A stretch of 64,000 nt of DNA from Hermatobates lingyangjiaoensis (Eukaryota; Arthropoda; Insecta; Hemiptera; Hermatobatidae): contig JAPFBL010000034.1 of the NCBI GenBank assembly GCA_026182355.1, forward strand, positions 124,001-188,000. Reading direction: 5' to 3'. The position numbers were made by a program, and so were the translations under genes. Positions 29,988-40,999 of this stretch are shown here, one piece after another. The notes beneath the pieces were generated by a model. That model saw nothing but the letters and a program-made list of their open reading frames with translations. It was not told the DNA's origin and did not search any database. The stretch's first letter is position 1. Each line of letters starts with the position of its first letter.

Positions 29988-31644
29988 TAGTGTTTCCCAA
30001 CCTCTTTCAAAATAATATTTCGAAAAAAATGAGCTCTTTTTTTCAAGGAGGTGAAAATGCATTTACATAGTGCTGGGTTCCCAGTAAACTAGACTTCCAA
30101 CTAAAGTCCCCTTTTCTTCCAGGATACTAGCCTGGAACAGTTCCACATTAACTCTTGGGTAGCCCATTCTTCTCCTTAGGTAAGGCAGCCTTACTTTAGA
30201 ATTTGTTACTCTAGCTCTTTTAAGTGTTGCTTTTTGGTTGTGAAGATATTTTTGACCAACCAGTCCGCTATTTTCCACACATCAGTACTCTGGATCATCT
30301 TGACCGTAATAGTTTCTGGGGAGAATGTACCGATTCTCTTTACCGAGTCACTCCTCTGGTTATTCCATTTTTGGCAAAAAAAAGTGTGCCCCTTTTTGTC
30401 TCCTGCTGAGTAATTCAGGCACTCTGATGTCTGGTTCTTTACTATCTTGTATAGATAGGCGCGGAAGAAAATATGTCCGCTGAGAAATTGTCAGGTAATA
30501 CCCCACCTTTCCATGACCTCTCTCAACCCACGATCGGACGTGTCTAATTACCTTAAACGTCCAGCGCCCTCTGGTCTCGTGTTTCCACACCTCTTGTCAT
30601 CTGTATTGGTGGATACACATTTTCTCTTCTGAGCGAGCAGATTCTTTACCAATTTCTTCCTTTCTTCGGTAAATGGCCTCCCTTTCTCGCGCTAGTAGGT
30701 CAACTGGAATGATGCCAGCTATCACCAGGATGACTGGCTCTTAATCCGAGCACACTATTAAAACTACTCTCTTTTGCTCTATATGGTGGCATTTCTGGAT
30801 GACAGCTTTCCCCCCAGATCTCTGCTCCGTATAATAGCATTGACTGTACTGCTGGCATTTCCAGACGACGCTTGGTTGCCTTGGGACCTCCTACATTTGC
30901 CATTAGTCTGCTTAAAGCTTGCATGCTTTCTAAGGCCTATTACGACCTTATAATTATAAAATAGTTAACAGTTATAAGATGAGTAATAATTAATTTCTTT
31001 TAAAATAATTGGAAACTATTATTATATTGAACTCAATTATTAGTGATGCCAAAATCGTCTGATCAGTGTTGCTAATTATCCAGCAAAATGTTTATTCTTA
31101 AATATTTTTAAAATAACCTCTACTATCTTCAACGGTTTGTGTTTTTTTTAATGGTAATTTTTTTTCAAATAAGAAATTAGTTCCTATTTTTGGTTGTTAA
31201 CTAGTCAAATAGATTTATACTATTTCGAAGACTCGTGAAAGGGTCAAGGAACATTCACTGCCTTGGTATTTAATCGCCTGACATTCTTCACCCAGCTGTT
31301 AACCACTTGAAAATTTGTTCGTTCACATATTTATCACCAGGCATATATACGATAATTTAAATGCATTTAGTTTTTTTTTTAAAAAAAAAATGGGTTTATA
31401 TAATTCTTTATTAAGGGATGTAATTGATAAAATTTTAGAAGTTATAAAAAAATATTAAAATGAAAAACTTGTTAATCTTAATAATTTGGGTTATATGGAT
31501 TGTATATAATTATATTCTCATGTTATATGCATTACCTGGAGAAATATATTCGTGCGATTAATCCTATACTGTAAATTTCCGATCTGATCAAAGCTGTGGC
31601 GGTGAGTTTTGGTAAAAAATTTTTTGAAATGTTGGGAAACACTA
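29988..31644. mobile_element. hAT-like terminal sequences enclosing a LINE remnant
   Basis: TAGTGTTTCCCAAC at 29988 is exactly mirrored by GTTGGGAAACACTA ending at 31644, a motif typical of hAT MITE ends. I find no matching 8-bp duplication, so the pairing may be coincidental or the flanks rearranged. Most of the interior is the LINE fragment described next. Confidence 0.35.
30063..30940 (-). pseudogene. decayed R1/I-type LINE, RT C-terminus and tail
   Basis: From 30924 leftwards the - strand reads ALSRLMANVGGPKATKRRL followed by VQSMLLYGAEIW, the thumb region of R1-type LINE reverse transcriptases. After frameshifts, 30560-30440 reads WVERGHGKVGYYLTISQ, the conserved post-RT block of the same elements. 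Several stops and frameshifts separate the pieces. Confidence 0.65.
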
Positions 31645-32019
31645 ATAGTAAGATTTTTTTTTTTTTAAATCACCGGCCATCATATACTGAAACATATACA
31701 TCGCCTCTTTTAGCACTCCAGCGTTCATTGAGTGTAGTATTATGACTCTTTTGAGAAAAGCACTACTGTAAGTTATTTGTGGAATAAAGTACTTTTTATG
31801 TTTGCATGCTTTCATCATCTAACTTATGTTTATGTTTGATATAAAGTGTTTATTCCTCATTATTGGTGGAAGAAATCATATTAGTAACAAACACAGTACA
31901 TTTTCGAAACAATATTTAAACGAAGAACTAAGTTTTCATTTAAGTCAATAGGTTTAGAATACAGATGGACAAAAGAATAACTCCTCTTTTGCCTATCTGT
32001 GTGCTACCTTCGTTTTCAT

Positions 32020-32180
32020 TTATGTATATAAATATATATATAGTTCAATATAGACAAAGAAACATAGAGATATCAAAAGAACACACTGCAGTCTCTAAGT
32101 TTCGGTTTGAACCGTCTTCAGGAGAGATAAGAGAGGGAAACCAAGCGCACTGGTTCAGAGATGGTTGGAGCAAATAAATA
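32020..32180 (-). repeat. hammerhead repeat, family C, first unit of cluster
   Basis: It begins after an ATATATAG run with TTCAATATAGACAAAGAAAC. The - strand core is CTGAAGA, CGG...CCG, GAAACTTAGAGAC (slightly altered). It is followed by four inverted-pair units up to 33320. Confidence 0.6.
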
Positions 32181-32184
32181 AATA

Positions 32185-32463
32185 TATATGTACACTTTTC
32201 CGATGAAAATACGATCCGAAATGGACAACTACAGTTCAATGTACATAAAGAAATTAAAAACACAAATTTAGTCTCTAATTTTCGGTTGAACCGTCTTCAG
32301 GAGAGATAAAGAAGGGAAACCAAGCGCACTGGTACGGTCTCCAACCTTCTCTATACCAGTGCGCTTGGTTTCCCTTCTTTATCTCTCCTGAAGACGGTTC
32401 AACCGAAAATTAGAGACTGTAAGTTTGTGTTTTTAATTTCTCTATGTTTCTTTATGTACATTG

Positions 32464-32475
<12 letters not shown>
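32185..32475. repeat. inverted pair of hammerhead repeats, family C
   Basis: The arms mirror around 32340 (ACCAAGCGCACTGGTA with inverse). The + core at 32383-32418 is TCTC, CTGAAGA, CGGTT...AACCG, GAAAATTA, GAGAC. UCUC pairs with GAGA as helix I. It is followed directly by a 42-bp (TA)n. Confidence 0.75.
32383..32418 (+). ncRNA. hammerhead ribozyme core, family C
   Basis: Helix I UCUC/GAGA, core CUGAAGA, helix II CGGUU/AACCG, GAA, A-AU-U as helix III and A as the base at the cleavage position (UUA fits NUH). The U-to-A change in CUGAUGA is at the one position of the core that tolerates variation. Confidence 0.65.

Positions 32476-32513
<38 letters not shown>
32470..32513. repeat. (TA)n microsatellite
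   Basis: About 22 TA units separating two hammerhead inverted pairs. Similar tracts separate almost every unit of the 32-33.4 kb cluster. Confidence 0.9.
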
Positions 32514-32516
<3 letters not shown>

Positions 32517-32745
32517 ATAAAATGAAAGGTCAGTGTGGGCAATAAAAACTTTAACAAATAGGAAAGAACACAGAAAGTCACTACAGAACTCACTTTGATT
32601 TTTCGACATCCGTCGCTATCAGGAAGAAGTGAGAAGCAAACTGCTACTGAGCTTCGTACTTCTTCCTGATGACGACGGATGTCGAAATATTGAAGTGAGT
32701 TCTGTAGTGACTGTCTGTGTTCTTTCCTATTTGTTAAAGTTTATA
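32514..32745. repeat. inverted pair of hammerhead repeats, family B2
   Basis: The arms AACTTTAACAAATAGGAAAG and mirror. The + core at 32660-32701 is CTGATGA, CGAC...GTCG with GGAT loop, GAAATATT, GAAGTGAG. The same family, often broken, is at 35.8, 41.0 and 44.3 kb. Confidence 0.7.
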
Positions 32746-32749
32746 TATA

Positions 32750-33010
32750 TATACTTTTTCGTTGGAAATACAATCCAAATCAGATAAATATAGTTCAATG
32801 TAGAAAAAGAAACATAGAAAAATTAAAAGCACACATATACAGTCTTTAATTTTCGGTTTAAACCGTCTTCAGCAGAGATAAGAGGTCTCTGAACCAATGC
32901 GCTTGGTTTCCCTCTCGTATCTCTCCTGAAGACGGTTTAAACCGAAAATTAGAGACCGCAAGTTTATGCTTTTAATGTGTCTATGTTTCTTTTTCTACAT
33001 TGAACTATAT
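32750..33010. repeat. inverted pair of hammerhead repeats, family C
   Basis: It is a divergent second copy of the unit at 32185-32475 with a helix II change: CGGTTT...AAACCG instead of CGGTT...AACCG, a compensatory extension. The + core is at 32921-32957. Confidence 0.7.
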
Positions 33011-33019
33011 ATATATATA

Positions 33020-33325
33020 TATATATGAAAAAAGACAACAAATAGAAGAAGCGAGAAAACTTACTGGATCGATATTTCGAACTGAAGTTCGTCGTCAGGG
33101 AGAGAGTAGAAGGGAAGAAGAAGAGGTACGTGCGTTCACTTGTACCGGCAGTGTCGCTCTCTGCCGGTACAAGTGAACGCACGTACCTCTTCTTCTTCCC
33201 TTCTACTCTCTCCCTGACGACGAACTTCAGTTCGAAATATCGATCCAGTAAGTTTTCTCGCTTCTTCTATTTGTTGTCTTTTTTCATTTATATATCTGTC
33301 CGGTTTGGACCGTTTATTTTATATT
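33020..33325. repeat. inverted pair of hammerhead repeats, family A2
   Basis: Near-perfect mirror around 33155. The + core at 33208-33249 is CTGACGA, CGAACT...AGTTCG, GAAATATC, GATCC. The long ORFs on both strands are artefacts of the palindrome. It abuts, through a (TA)n, the PLE endonuclease fragment. Confidence 0.75.
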
Positions 33326-33329
33326 ATTT

Positions 33330-33360
<31 letters not shown>

Positions 33361-33364
<4 letters not shown>

Positions 33365-33717
33365 TCTCGACAGCTAACAAACATTCATGCCCTCTCTCCT
33401 TTGCTGGTTCCTGCACATCCAGCAATTGTGTTTATCGTCTGGACTGCACACAATGTGACTCATTCTACGTGGGCCTGACTTCCACGTCACTTAGCCTCCG
33501 TATGAATGGTTACAGGTCATCCGTTGATCAACGCAAGCAGCTGCCTGTTGCCACCCACGCCAATCTCCATAACCTTCCCTTCAACGATTGCTTCAGGGTT
33601 CAAGTATTAAGACAACTCTCAAATGATGACACCCAGACCACTCTAAGGGCTTCTGAGGAAGCCTTCATTTGGTTATTGGGTGCAAGAAATTCCCCTGGTC
33701 TAAATTTAATCAGATGA
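33361..33717 (+). pseudogene. PLE GIY-YIG endonuclease fragment
   Basis: From about 33361 the + frame reads a Cys-rich lead (SCTSSNCVYRLDC), then FYVGLTSTSLSLRMNGYR, and near the end ASEEAFIWLLGARNSPG before TGA at 33715-33717. These are the GIY-YIG motif variants (VYR, YVG), the catalytic Arg and Glu, and the C-terminal block of PLE endonucleases. It is about 75% similar by eye to the copy at 48.9-49.24 kb. It is truncated at a (TA)n on the left; the RT is missing. A pyrimidine-rich 3' tail follows. Confidence 0.8.
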
Positions 33718-34104
33718 TTTCCTGGTTTTTTTCAGCCTCGTTTTTTTGTTTAATTTTAATTTTATGTTTTCTTCCTTTCCTTTCTCTTTTTTTACTTTTC
33801 AACTCCCTTTTACTTAAATATCACTTTTATAATTTTATTTACTCACAGAATAATTATGAAAAGTGTATGTCAGTTATGAAAGAAGATTAAAATGACAAGT
33901 GGGTATTTTTAACACCTTTCTCCTTGGACACTCTGAATAATTGTTAATAAAAATAGCGAAGCAAACCATTTCTCTCAAAAGGTGTATCTCTCCTTATTAA
34001 GATTTAAATATTTCTTTTTCTAGTCTTCTTCAATGTTGAAGTGAAAACAAATGGTTAAATTAGTTTGTTTTTAAATTGTTTATAAGGAATAATTACATGT
34101 CTCA

Positions 34105-34335
34105 TTATAAGGTAAAAAGCGAATGAAATGGTCTCCACATATGAAAATTTAATGGTATAACAACGAGTTTCGAGCACGTACTGTTCTTCCTCAGGCATTA
34201 ACAGGTGAGTGTCTGTGGTACAACTGTACCCGTAGTTAATGCCTGAAGAAGAATACTACTTGTTCGAAACGTGTTGTTTATTACGATTAAATTTTTATAT
34301 GTGGAGACCATTTCATTAGCTTTTTACCCCACAAT
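34105..34335. repeat. inverted pair, A-CGCG-U hammerhead family
   Basis: The ends GGTAAAAAGCGAATGAAATG and mirror. The + core at 34239-34280 is CTGAAGA, a degraded hairpin, GAAACGTGTT; the - core at 34163-34196 is CTGAGGA, GAAC...GCTC, GAAACTCGTT. Both are mutated. Confidence 0.65.
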
Positions 34336-35054
34336 GGGTAAATACCACGTAATAACTGATTGCACTACGTTAGAATTACAAGTCTTATCAGTGCTTTTCT
34401 TTAACGATTGACCGACTCAAAATACCTTTCATATTTATATCTGAAAGAAAATACCTTTCCTAAAACTTATCTATATTTGTTGGAAAAACCACTTTGTAGT
34501 TGGTACATAGAGGTTGTTTATACAGTAATAACTAGTTTTCATTTATTATTCAGTTAAAAAAGACTGGATTATCAAAGAAAAAAAATTATAAGGATTTTCA
34601 AAATTGTAAAACTTTATAGTAAAATTCTCAAGTTTTTATAAAATTACTTGTAAATTAACTATATTATTCTAATTATTGAATAATTTATTTTAAATTGAAT
34701 AAATCGGTTTTAAAATGAAATTAAGGTTAATTTATGACAGGTTATGTGAGTTTCTGCTAGAATTAACAAACATGCTTTTGTATTGGGATTTCTTCAATAA
34801 GGACAAATAAGACTACATGAAACAATAAACTGCTTATGTTTGCATGCAACAGTAACGAGGTGAATTTTTCCATTAGCAGTACTTCATAGTATTGACACTG
34901 TTTTCCTTGTTTTGTATATGCAAATAAATTTAGTTAAGTTTTTGAAATAAATTTTTATTTAACAGTGAGCTTTAGAAGTAAATGGTAGAAACTTGTTGAA
35001 TGCAATATGTATATTTTTAAGAGTCCTATTTAATTCAAAGAACTCCATATTGTA

Positions 35055-35627
35055 GGCTAATATATATATAAATGAAAAAGACAATACGTACCTCTTCTTC
35101 TTCCCTTCTACTCTCATCCAGTATGTGTTCTCGTTTCTTGTATGTGTTGTCTTTTTCATGTATTTATCTGTCCGGTTTAGACCGTTTAGTATTTTCATTT
35201 ATATATATATATATATAACTAAAAAAGGAAAATAGGGATGGAGTCAATTTCTTCCACTTCCAATCAAACTCTCATTGCCGACGTTTCGATTTTATTCAAA
35301 ATCTTTTTCAAAGGCAAAAAAGTAGGAATATTTGAAAATCAACGAACTATTACAAATTACATTACTAAAACAATATCTATAAAATAAAATCGAAACGTTA
35401 GCAATGAGAGTTTGTTTGGAAGTAGAACAAATTGACCGCATCCCGATTTACCTTTTTTTAGTTATATATCTATCCTACGGTCGATAATTTATTGTTGTTT
35501 ATATATATATATAAAATAACTAAACTGTCCAAACCGGACAGATAAATTATTGAAAAAAAACAACACATTAAGAACGAAAATACTTAAGTATATTAGGTGT
35601 TTTCGTTCTTTATGTGTTTTTTTTCAG

Positions 35628-35640
<13 letters not shown>
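35055..35640. repeat. run of broken hammerhead repeats, families A2 and E
   Basis: At 35060-35210 is a deleted A2 unit; at 35225-35490 an inverted family E pair (AAACTCTCATTGCCGACG and mirror) around a short unique centre; at 35515-35635 a short inverted remnant. Each is separated by ATATAT tracts. Confidence 0.6.
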
Positions 35641-35654
<14 letters not shown>

Positions 35655-35658
<4 letters not shown>

Positions 35659-35990
35659 AAGATTGCACATAAACACGTGAAATAACAATCAATGATCAAA
35701 CCACAATATGAAATGGGAAAACAAGACTAAGATCTTTCAACCGTAACAAGGGGTCATCTTCAGAGCGAAAAACCCAACTGATATATATTTATATATATAT
35801 ATAAATAACTTTAACACATAGGAAAGAACACAGAAAGACACTACAGAACTCACTTCGCACTTCTTCCCGATGACGACGGATGTCGAAATAATGAAGTGAG
35901 TTCTGTAGGGTCTTTCTGTGCTCTTTCCTATGTGTTAAAGTTTTTATTGTCCACACGGACCTTTGATTTTATTCGAAGTATATTATATAT
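35655..35990. repeat. family D half unit and family B2 remnant between (TA)n tracts
   Basis: 35675-35780 is one arm of family D (CAATGATCAAACCACAATAT, then AAGATCTTTCAACCG). 35805-35985 is a family B2 pair whose left core is deleted; the right core reads CCGATGACGACGGATGTCG. Confidence 0.6.
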
Positions 35991-36875
35991 ATATATATAT
36001 ATATAAACAATAACAAAAGAAAAAAAAGGTCAGTTTTCTTGGAAAACTGTTATGGTTTGACATTTACTTATGATTCGGAATTTCAAAAGCAAGTTTCCTT
36101 ACAAAAGTGCTTTATGTTAGAAACTAACTATATGTTTTAAACACTTAGTATTTTTCTTCAGGTTTACATCAGAATTATGGTAACTAATTCAGGGTGTTGT
36201 GTCAATACCTATCATGAAATTAACTCCATAAATTAATAAAATTATTTATTTATTCGTATGACTATTTACATGTTAATATCTTTGACACTGTATAAAGTTT
36301 AAATTTCAGAACAGTACCGAAGAGGCACCAGTAAATAAGTACTTTATACTAAATAGTAGCTACTTTATACGTTTTTTAATACTTAATAAGTTTATTAAGA
36401 AACTAAAGACTTCGTTTTTCATCCCATGTAAATATACATAAATGTTTTTAAGAGATGGGATTTGAGTTCAAGTTTGTGCCGCATATGCATTTGAACGTGA
36501 ATGTAGAAAAATCACAATAAATAAACACCTGATGCAATCAATGAAGTTTAAACCACAATGGAAAAAAAACAATAGAAATAAATACTCTGAGGCCTTTTTC
36601 AATGTATGTCATCAGAGAGCAAACAAAGTAACAACTGAGAAGGTAACATAAAAGTGAACATATTTATAAAGAGGAACTTAAGGTTGAAACTTTGAAACTG
36701 ATCTGAACAATAGATGGCTTTTTTTAGTGGACTACTATCATGAAAGTAATTTAATTCAGGAATTTGGTAAAAAAAATGTTTATGTTATGAATTACCCCCA
36801 TTCCAATGACACATCATGAAAGAACTCCGAATATTCTTAACCTTTTGAAGGTTATCAGTTATACATACTGTATTG

Positions 36876-37163
36876 CAGGGATCTTCAACCTGCATTTTTT
36901 ACATCGTGACCCATTTTTTACGCCAAAATTTATTTGCAATTCCTTTAGCGAAAACAAAAATAAAATTAACAACAAATAAAAAAGAGAAAATTAAAATAAA
37001 TTTCATTAATAGTAACTTTTATGAGATTGCTGTGCCGCATTAATAATAAATAAATTATTTATTTAATTTAGTCCTTTGTTTTCTATTTAAAAATAAACAA
37101 TTTCAAACATTTCGTGACCCCGTTTAACTAACCCTTTCGCGACTCACCGGTTGAAGACCCTTG
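36876..37163. mobile_element. hAT-type MITE with perfect 8-bp target duplication
   Basis: CTGTATTG occurs at 36868-36875 and 37164-37171. The ends are inverted: CAGGGATCTTCAACC at the left, and the right end reads as CAAGGGTCTTCAACC on the other strand. 288 bp, AT-rich, non-coding. Confidence 0.85.
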
Positions 37164-37977
37164 CTGTATTGTACTCCAGATTGTGGGATCTCATTGTGGT
37201 TTCACTTTTTTTGCCAATTAGTATTTGCAATTCTTATTTATTTGGCTTCTTACTTTTAAAATGATTAAAAATTTATGAAAAAAAAAACAAATTACTATTA
37301 TTGTCTTGCAATGTGTATAAATAAATATATGTCAAAGTCTAAACCATAATAAGGAAAAATCAGAATGAAAATTAAGGTCTTTCAACAAAAACAAGTGGTC
37401 TTCATCAGAGCCTAAAGGATACTGAAACAAGTGTTGTAAAAACATATGGTATGGTGTTGGGAAAGAGAGGTATTTTAAAGTACAGAAAAGGGAAGAAAAG
37501 GCTAAGAAGAGAAGACAGGTAAACAAAGGAGTTCAGGAAGAAATTAGTAACAATCTGCTAGCTGTCGGTCTTTATAGACAGAGCTGAGCTATTGCTCTCG
37601 TCAGTACTGAGTCCAGCTTTAACACCCCTTTACTAATGTTTATAGCATTTGACCTATTAAATCTAATATTTCTTAACAACACTCACTGATCTTTCATATG
37701 TAAACATTTTATAGTCATATGTCCAATTTATATCATGATTCTCATTATTATTATATAAGAATAAGGCGCTACTTTGTTCACCTCTATTTACATATATCGG
37801 TGCAGTTTGACTCGTGTTTTTATAATTTATTAGTTTGACCAATATAAATTTTATGACATTTATATTGGTTTTTATAAATACCACCGTACGTCAGTTCCCT
37901 AGGAGAGTTTTAATGAACAAATTACCTACGTTATTATTATTATTATCATAAAAAAAATTATATTAAAATCAATGTAG

Positions 37978-38755
37978 GGTAAAAAGCTAATGAAATGGTC
38001 TCCACATATAAGAATTTAATCGTATAAACAACGCGTTTCGACCACGTAGTGTTCTTCCTCAGGGCATTAACTAAAAAATACAATGTCATCAGAGAGTTAT
38101 CTATAGTACAAAATAAAAATAAAATAAGGAAGAGAATTCGAACCTAAGGGTGAGTGTCTGTGGTACATACAACTGACTAGGAATAGGATCGAGGGCCGTG
38201 TGGGGATCAAACCCCGGACTACCAGCTATTTAACTTGACCCATACTTAATATAGGTCAATAGATACCTGATATCTAATGCGGGTCACAGGTACTTAATAT
38301 TTAAATGGCCTTTTAGGTATTTAGTACTATTTATGAATAATCAGGTGATTAATAGTCAATATGGTCATCAGATACCTAATACTTAATATTGGTCACAGGT
38401 ACTTAATTATTAATATGGTCATCAAGTACTAAATGCTTAATATGGGCATCTACTTAATACCACGGGTATTGATTGATCAATAATCATTTACTTGATTCAA
38501 AGGAGGTGACATAACAAGCAAAATTCACCCATCCTATTCCCAGTCAATTGTACCACAGACACTCACCCTTAGGTTCGTACTCTCTCCATTATTTTATTTT
38601 GTACTATATTTACTTTGTACTGTAGATAACTCTCTGATTACATTGTATTTTTTAGTTAATGCCTAAGGAAGAACACTACATGTTCGAAACGCTTTGTTTA
38701 TACGATTGAATTTTTATATGTGGAGACCATTTCATTAGCTTTTTACCCCACCCTG
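37978..38755. repeat. large foldback repeat with internal minisatellite
   Basis: The ends GGTAAAAAGCTAATGAAATG and mirror identify the family of 11.2 and 34.1 kb. Both arms keep an ACGCGTTTCGA-type box and extend about 200 bp (TTAACTAAAAAATACAATG and mirror; CCTAAGGGTGAGTGTCTGTG and mirror). The centre, 38235-38465, has a degenerate tandem array based on GGTCATCAGATACCTAATAC. Confidence 0.65.
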
Positions 38756-39243
38756 AGTAAATATCACATGATAACTGATTGCACTATGCTATAATTAAAA
38801 TCAATGTTTCGAAGAAGCCTAGGATGTGCGTCTAATGAGTCGTGATACGATGAAACTTTGACAATTTTAACATTGGCTTACTAGGGTTTTCAAGAATTTT
38901 GGAAGTAGCGGCCCCTATTGTACTGTGGTGGTAATTTAGTCATTATTGTCTTAGAAAGAGCTTTTCTAATATAAAAAATATTTCTAAACAAATACGCCAT
39001 AATCCTCACAAACACAGAAAACAATTTCATCAAAAAAGTAGATTTGAGCACATCGAAATCTATGATATTTGCTATCATACAACTATGAGTATGTTACAAT
39101 TTATTACAGCTGTGAACAGTAGCCACAGAATACTAATTACTCTTAACAAAATCGCACTATTTTACTTGCTAACTGTTAAGCAACAACTCTTTTAGTAATA
39201 TCAACTTCCTGAAGTAACATGAGTAACCATCAAGATCGGGTTG

Positions 39244-39260
39244 CCCCCCCCCCCCCCCAA
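39244..39260. repeat. poly-C tract
   Basis: A run of 17 C in an otherwise AT-rich context. Confidence 0.9.
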
Positions 39261-39517
39261 GAATAATTTCGAACATTGTAACAAAAACGCTTTAATGCCA
39301 TAGTTGTAATCTTCAGTTACCCTGTTACATTTATTCACGCTGGGAAAAGGAAAATTTTCGTATAAAAATGTTGCGTAAAATTAAGGCGCTTCCAATGTGT
39401 AGTGTTTTCCTTCAGGTTGCATCTACGATCCGGACAGAGGGAAAGAGCACTTATAATTGAATGAATTATAATCATTGAACTAATAAATGCAGTTGAGAAT
39501 TTAATATGCTGTGTCAG

Positions 39518-39700
39518 ATGTGATCTAACAATTAGCATGCTTGCCGCCAGTACTCAAGATTGTAGGTTCGAATCTTAGTCAAACCTTTGATTTTTCATGT
39601 TGAAAATCTTGTGCAATACTTCATACAGAGCGTAAAGATAATCGTTCCGAGCTGTTCAGATACTCGTTAAAGACTCTAATAAACTTGACGCCATACAATT
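39518..39700 (+). mobile_element. tRNA-derived SINE-like repeat, copy 2
   Basis: An A-box-like TGATCTAACAATTAG and a B box GGTTCGAATCT at 39565-39575, followed by a tail resembling copy 1 at 9945 (a TTTTTCATGTTGAAAATC-like segment). Confidence 0.45.
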
Positions 39701-39959
39701 TTTTAGGTTGCAGATGTAGAATCGAAACAGTAATACGATTTTCTTATTATTTAAAAAATTGTTGCGTAAAATAAATGAGCGACATCTTTCTCCCTTTGAA
39801 GGGCAATAAAGATGAAAGCCTGGATGTGTGGGCCTTACAAAAAAAAACGGGGCTTACACTAGCTGCAAGCGTTGGAGAGAGGATTGGTAAACGAAGAACA
39901 TGTATGATGGGCTAGAGAGAATATGTAATATTTTAGAAATTTTAGAAAACCTTGACTTT

Positions 39960-40560
39960 AATCAAATAACACAGAAGGTATAGACTTCACAATTTTGTAG
40001 AAACTATTTAAAAACTGGACAATTTGGCAGTGGCGTAGCAACAATTGTACCATAGGAAACTGTGAGTTCCGTAAATCATCCTACATTGGTTCTACAGCAA
40101 CATTATCCAGGAGATTAACAATATACCTGACTGCGGGTGCCCCGAAAGACCACACTTACAGACCACCCGTAGTCTCAAACTAACCAGGGAACAATTTAAT
40201 AAAAATATTGTAGTAAAAAGACCAGAGATGACTCTACAAATTTTGGAAGCGCTTATCATAAGAGAGAAGAAGCCGAACCTGAACAATCAGACCACGAGCT
40301 TCACAAGAATATTAAAACTGTACGCAGGAACCTAAAATGTTAAGTTCAAAGTGTTAGTAATTTTAGTTAATAACAACCATGAACACGAGAACCTGTCATA
40401 AACTGTGTAAAACTCCCACTCAATTTATGTAAACATTTCTTATTCCTTTTTATTTGCATTTGAGTTAAATTATAATCTTGTTTTAGTTCCTAAAGACTCC
40501 CTTCCCTGATGATGGTCAAAGCTGACCGAAACGTTGGAATCCTACAGAATATTTATTATT
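39960..40560 (+). pseudogene. third-lineage PLE 3' end: GIY-YIG remnant followed by hammerhead
   Basis: From 40056 the + strand encodes, through several frameshifts, SSYIGSTATLSRRLTIYL, GAPKDH, LTREQFNKNIVVKRPEM, LQILEALIIREKKPNLNNQ and a TSFTRILKLY end. This is the GIY-YIG C-terminal half of a Penelope/Poseidon-type element, clearly different from the copies at 33.4 and 49 kb. About 160 bp after the end of the frame lies the hammerhead core at 40500-40541. Confidence 0.7.
40500..40541 (+). ncRNA. hammerhead ribozyme core 3' of PLE endonuclease
   Basis: Helix I UUCC, canonical CUGAUGA, helix II GGUCA/UGACC, GAA, A-CG-U as helix III, U as cleavage base, then GGAA pairing perfectly with UUCC. 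The cleavage triplet is GUU. It is among the best-preserved cores in the window. Confidence 0.75.
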
Positions 40561-40727
40561 CATTGTGAATTTGTAAAAAAGTGAAAAAAAATAGATATGA
40601 AGAATAAATCATTTGGTGAATTGCTTTATACGAGTATCTTTCCGGGAAGGTGGAAAGCCATATTCAGAAAGTTAGAAAAATTCACTCGCGAAACGACAAA
40701 AATAAAAATTGGCATAATTATTAACAA

Positions 40728-40734
<7 letters not shown>

Positions 40735-40786
<52 letters not shown>
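40735..40786. repeat. (TA)n microsatellite
   Basis: About 25 TA units. A second tract lies at 40947-40981, bracketing the repeat with the core at 40828-40865. Confidence 0.9.
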
Positions 40787-40787
<1 letters not shown>

Positions 40788-40792
<5 letters not shown>

Positions 40793-40943
40793 AAACCACA
40801 CGGCAAAAAAAAAAAAAAAAAGAAATAAATACTCTGATGACATAAAAGTGAAAGGCCTCAGAGCATTTATTTATTTTGTTTTTCTTTTTCCTTGAAGTTT
40901 AGACTTCATTGATTGCATCACGCGTTTAATTGTAATTTTTCAG

Positions 40944-40946
<3 letters not shown>
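40788..40946 (+). repeat. hammerhead repeat, A-GGCC-U family
   Basis: The core at 40828-40865 is ACT, CUGAUGA, short helix II CAU/GUG, GAA, A-GGCC-U, C, AGAGC. The same helix III occurs on the - strand at 62.1 kb directly after a PLE endonuclease, and in a degraded copy at 36.6 kb. (TA)n lies on both sides. Confidence 0.6.
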
Positions 40947-40983
<37 letters not shown>

Positions 40984-40999
40984 AACTGCAAACTGAGTA

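Noticed and set aside
32020..33320. CRISPR-like array
   Set aside because: Repeats are of different families, inverted rather than direct, and separated by (TA)n; the DNA is eukaryotic.
33130..33360. Long ORF through the inverted pair into the PLE endonuclease
   Set aside because: The first 75 or so codons are translation of a palindromic hammerhead repeat and (TA)n; an almost identical peptide appears on the other strand. Only the part from about 33361 is protein-derived.
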